In this document: one piece after another, positions 32,440-34,439 of the stretch | How the letters are laid out: every line of letters starts with the position of its first letter | Numbering within the stretch: the stretch's first letter is position 1 | DNA from: Planctomycetota bacterium | GTDB lineage: Bacteria; Planctomycetota; UBA1135; GCA-002748355 | Length of the DNA stretch: 34,439 nt | Assembly (NCBI GenBank): GCA_027021385.1 | Contig: JALUUL010000052.1 | Location: 83,567 to 118,005, forward strand | Direction of reading: 5' to 3' | Notes under the pieces: generated by a model | What the model saw: only the letters and a program-made list of their open reading frames with translations | Database searches by the model: none | What the model was told of the DNA's origin: nothing | Position numbers and translations under genes: made by a program

Positions 32440-34386
32440 TCAGCGCTTCCGCTTCACGGGCAGGGCCTCGCGGAAACGGTCCCCGCCGCCCTTCTTGATC
32501 TCGATTTCCCCGCTCGCGACGAGGGCCGCCGTCACTCCCCCCACGATCCCCGCGATGAGAAAGACCCCTTCCGGCCCGCTCAACGGCCCCGATCCATAGC
32601 CCAAGAAGCCCTCGTCGTCCGAGGTCGAGAACGCGAGGGTCCCGCTGAGGTGCTTCGTGATCGTCTCGGAAGAGGGCATGAGGCCCAGATCGATCGGGAT
32701 TTCCGGGGGCGGAGTCACGAAGGCCAGGAATCCGGAGAGGGTCCCGTAGATACCGTCGAAGTAGGCGGCGGAATCCGTGAAGCTCAAGGAAGAGATCTCC
32801 GCGGGAATGCTCTCGAGAAGGGGCTTGAAGGCCGGGTTGTCGAGGATGCTCGAATCCCCGCCCTTACCCGCGAAGCGCGCGACCGCCCCTTTGACGTCCT
32901 GCCGGGTCAAACCGAAGATCAGCCGCCCGTCCCGGAACGCGAAGGTCGGGTCGATCAGGGCCGTCGGATCGAAGCCCCCGGTGTCGAGCACGATGTCCAG
33001 GCTGTAGAAGGTCCCGTCCTCGCCTGCGTGCTCGCCGATTTCGAGGACCCCATCGGACATCGAAGCCAACTTCTTGAAGACCGAGACGGCCTTGTTCTCG
33101 TCCTTGCAACCCAGGGCCAGGACGACCTCGGGAATCTGGGCGGCGCCGGCCACCGGCATGGACCAGGCCATCGCCTCGGGCCCCATGAGACCGAGGAGGT
33201 CGTTCTGGATCGAAAGGCCGATTTCCTGCTCGACCATGCCGATCATCGCGTCGACCTGTTTCCGGACCCTCGGACTGTAGGCCGAGACCGCGTCGAGGAT
33301 CACGCGATAGGCGCCGGGGAGGAAGTCGATCCTCCCCATCTGGAAGGACCCCACGTCCTTCGGAACTACCTTCAGGAGGCTCTTGTCGATGGGCTTCTGC
33401 GATCCGAGGGCCAACAGCCCCTTGCGTTCCGCCTTCGGAGCCAGCGCGAAGGACCTCGTGACCCCCCGCCCGTTCTCCCATGTGGAGACCGCGCTGAAAG
33501 CCTTCAGCCCCTTCAGCCCGAGGGCATCGACAACCCGGTCGACTCCCTCCAGGTCGATCTCCTCGGAGATTTCGGGTTCCATCCCCGCCGCGAGGCGAAG
33601 CCCCTCGAGCCCGAGCTTGACGAAGGGTTCGACTCTCATGAAGACCTCGAGAACCCCCGAATCGGCATGGGTCTTCTTCGTGGTCCTCAGGTACACGGGT
33701 TCGGAACCGAGCCCCCCCTCGGTCGCCCCCTCCTGCATCTTCGTCAGGACCCCCTTGAAGGTCTCCCGGTCGGTCCCGAGGAGGAGCTTGCCCCGGACGA
33801 AGGTCCAGTTGAGGGAGAAGAAGGGCGCCTTCGGCGGGATCAGGCTGTGGACCTCGCAGCCACCGACCTCCTCCACCGAATATTTCGGGCCCATGGGGCC
33901 CGCGGCAGGCAGGAACTTGGGAATCAGCCCGAAGACCTCCTCGACGATCTTCGCGCTGCCCCCGAAATCCAGGGCCATGACGAAGGAGACCTTCGGAGGA
34001 TTCTGCGGCCCGGGAAGGACCAGGTCGGTCAGGGCCATCGAGACCCCCCGCACCCGGATCTTCAGGATCTTGTCCGGATCGACGGGGATCATCTGCTGCT
34101 GGTGCATGGCTCGAAGCATGCCGAGCTGCATCTGGAAGCGCTGGGCCGCCATCTCCAGGAGATCGGCGAGGAACTCCTGGACCTCCTCTTCCTCCCAGAT
34201 CCGGTAGAGCGCCGTCGTCTTGAACTTTTCGAGGGCGGTCATGAGATCCGGCGCGCCCATGTAGAAGAGCGTGTTCTCCGGGAGGGCGTGCTTGAAGGTC
34301 TTCTGCGCGGGGAGGAGCGGAGCCGCCCCGAAAAGAGCCAGGGTCAGGAAGGCGGACGGCAGTCCATGAGAACGGGAAGGCTGCAT
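32440..34386 (-). CDS. DUF3352-like exported protein
   Basis: The 648-aa protein starts at ATG 34386 behind GGAGAAG, with a signal peptide (LPSAFLTLALFGAAPLLPAQ, cut near residue 29). The mature start, LPENTLFYMGAPDLMTALEKF, is the pattern of DUF3352-type planctomycete proteins (P-x-DT-LFY...D....L). The body is a repeated alpha/beta layout with regularly placed segments such as LKGLKAFSAVSTWENGRG, ALGCKDENKAVSVFKKL and FAFRDGRLIFGLTRQDVKG. A C-terminal hydrophobic segment (about 606-625, GVFLIAGIVGGVTAALVASG) may anchor it, followed by a basic end. The function of the family is unknown. It is upstream of the PIG-L gene and probably cotranscribed. The family match is by pattern and should be taken as moderate. 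Confidence 0.72.
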   Translation of the reverse strand: MQPSRSHGLPSAFLTLALFGAAPLLPAQKTFKHALPENTLFYMGAPDLMTALEKFKTTALYRIWEEEEVQEFLADLLEMAAQRFQMQLGMLRAMHQQQMIPVDPDKILKIRVRGVSMALTDLVLPGPQNPPKVSFVMALDFGGSAKIVEEVFGLIPKFLPAAGPMGPKYSVEEVGGCEVHSLIPPKAPFFSLNWTFVRGKLLLGTDRETFKGVLTKMQEGATEGGLGSEPVYLRTTKKTHADSGVLEVFMRVEPFVKLGLEGLRLAAGMEPEISEEIDLEGVDRVVDALGLKGLKAFSAVSTWENGRGVTRSFALAPKAERKGLLALGSQKPIDKSLLKVVPKDVGSFQMGRIDFLPGAYRVILDAVSAYSPRVRKQVDAMIGMVEQEIGLSIQNDLLGLMGPEAMAWSMPVAGAAQIPEVVLALGCKDENKAVSVFKKLASMSDGVLEIGEHAGEDGTFYSLDIVLDTGGFDPTALIDPTFAFRDGRLIFGLTRQDVKGAVARFAGKGGDSSILDNPAFKPLLESIPAEISSLSFTDSAAYFDGIYGTLSGFLAFVTPPPEIPIDLGLMPSSETITKHLSGTLAFSTSDDEGFLGYGSGPLSGPEGVFLIAGIVGGVTAALVASGEIEIKKGGGDRFREALPVKRKR

Positions 34387-34408
34387 CTTCTTCTCCAGGT
34401 AACGGGTC

Positions 34409-34432
34409 GCCCGGTTCCCGGGGGGAACGGGC
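34409..34432. promoter_or_regulatory. Imperfect inverted repeat upstream of the DUF3352-like gene
   Basis: GCCCGGTTCCC (34409-34419) and GGGAACGGGC (34423-34432) pair with a single bulged G around a 3-nt loop. It lies 22 bp before the start codon of the DUF3352-like gene. It may be a leader hairpin or operator of that gene, or the end of a gene beyond the window. Confidence 0.3.
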
Positions 34433-34439
34433 AGGAGTC

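Noticed and set aside
1..34439. tRNA, rRNA, riboswitch or insertion sequence
   Set aside because: No cloverleaf, rRNA core sequence, known riboswitch core or transposase with terminal repeats was found by eye; a covariance-model scan would be needed to exclude small RNAs.

Overview
This is a gene-dense, very GC-rich window whose codon third positions are almost all G or C. It holds 26 protein-coding genes, one of them cut by the left edge. I see no rRNA, tRNA, CRISPR array, transposase or phage module. The gene content suggests a chromosomal segment of a Planctomycetota-type bacterium: a DUF1501/DUF1800 pair, a DUF3352-like protein, an exported PIG-L deacetylase, secreted beta-propeller proteins fused to HEAT-like repeats, a peptidase-MA-like lipoprotein, and a DapF with a KMEGCGNDYVYID-type start. 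The phylum is an inference from content, not from a marker gene.

Layout. (1) 1-4620: two divergent genes for exported beta-propeller proteins (PQQ-like on minus, HEAT plus LPNGN-repeat propeller on plus), separated by 249 bp that carries two adjacent palindromes. (2) 4793-9045: a tight plus-strand operon of four genes: an LTxxQ (Spy/CpxP-like) exported protein with a striking Met-Gly-Lys repeat; a membrane-anchored FAD/NAD(P)H/2Fe-2S reductase; a five-helix membrane protein with two His pairs spaced for two b hemes; and a membrane-anchored heptaheme cytochrome c. Together they read as an NAD(P)H-to-periplasm electron conduit and are the most interesting system here. (3) 16057-9053, minus strand: Bor-like lipoprotein, MBL/beta-CASP hydrolase, small membrane protein, dapF, M48-type membrane protease, a small exported protein and a GT-C-like polytopic membrane protein. 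(4) 16199-21831, plus strand: guaB, guaA, and an ABC-2 exporter (ATPase plus NatB-like permease), with the last three genes overlapping. (5) 24331-21853, minus strand: peptidase-MA-like lipoprotein, DUF374 acyltransferase, SAM methyltransferase, followed by a lone small exported protein on plus. (6) 27822-24927, minus strand: DUF1800 then DUF1501. (7) 28215-29972, plus strand: an unusual protein with an excisionase-type helix-turn-helix, a long acidic repeat region and two C-terminal membrane helices. (8) 34386-30010, minus strand: DUF3352-like protein and a large exported PIG-L deacetylase.

Most neighbouring genes overlap by ATGA or GTGA or lie within 60 bp, so the region is organised in translationally coupled operons. 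Several gene ends carry GC-rich perfect stem-loops directly after the stop codon without a T tract. Inverted GGGAA/TTCCC elements recur in the leaders of several transcription units. Every function is assigned by reading motifs by eye; no database search was run.
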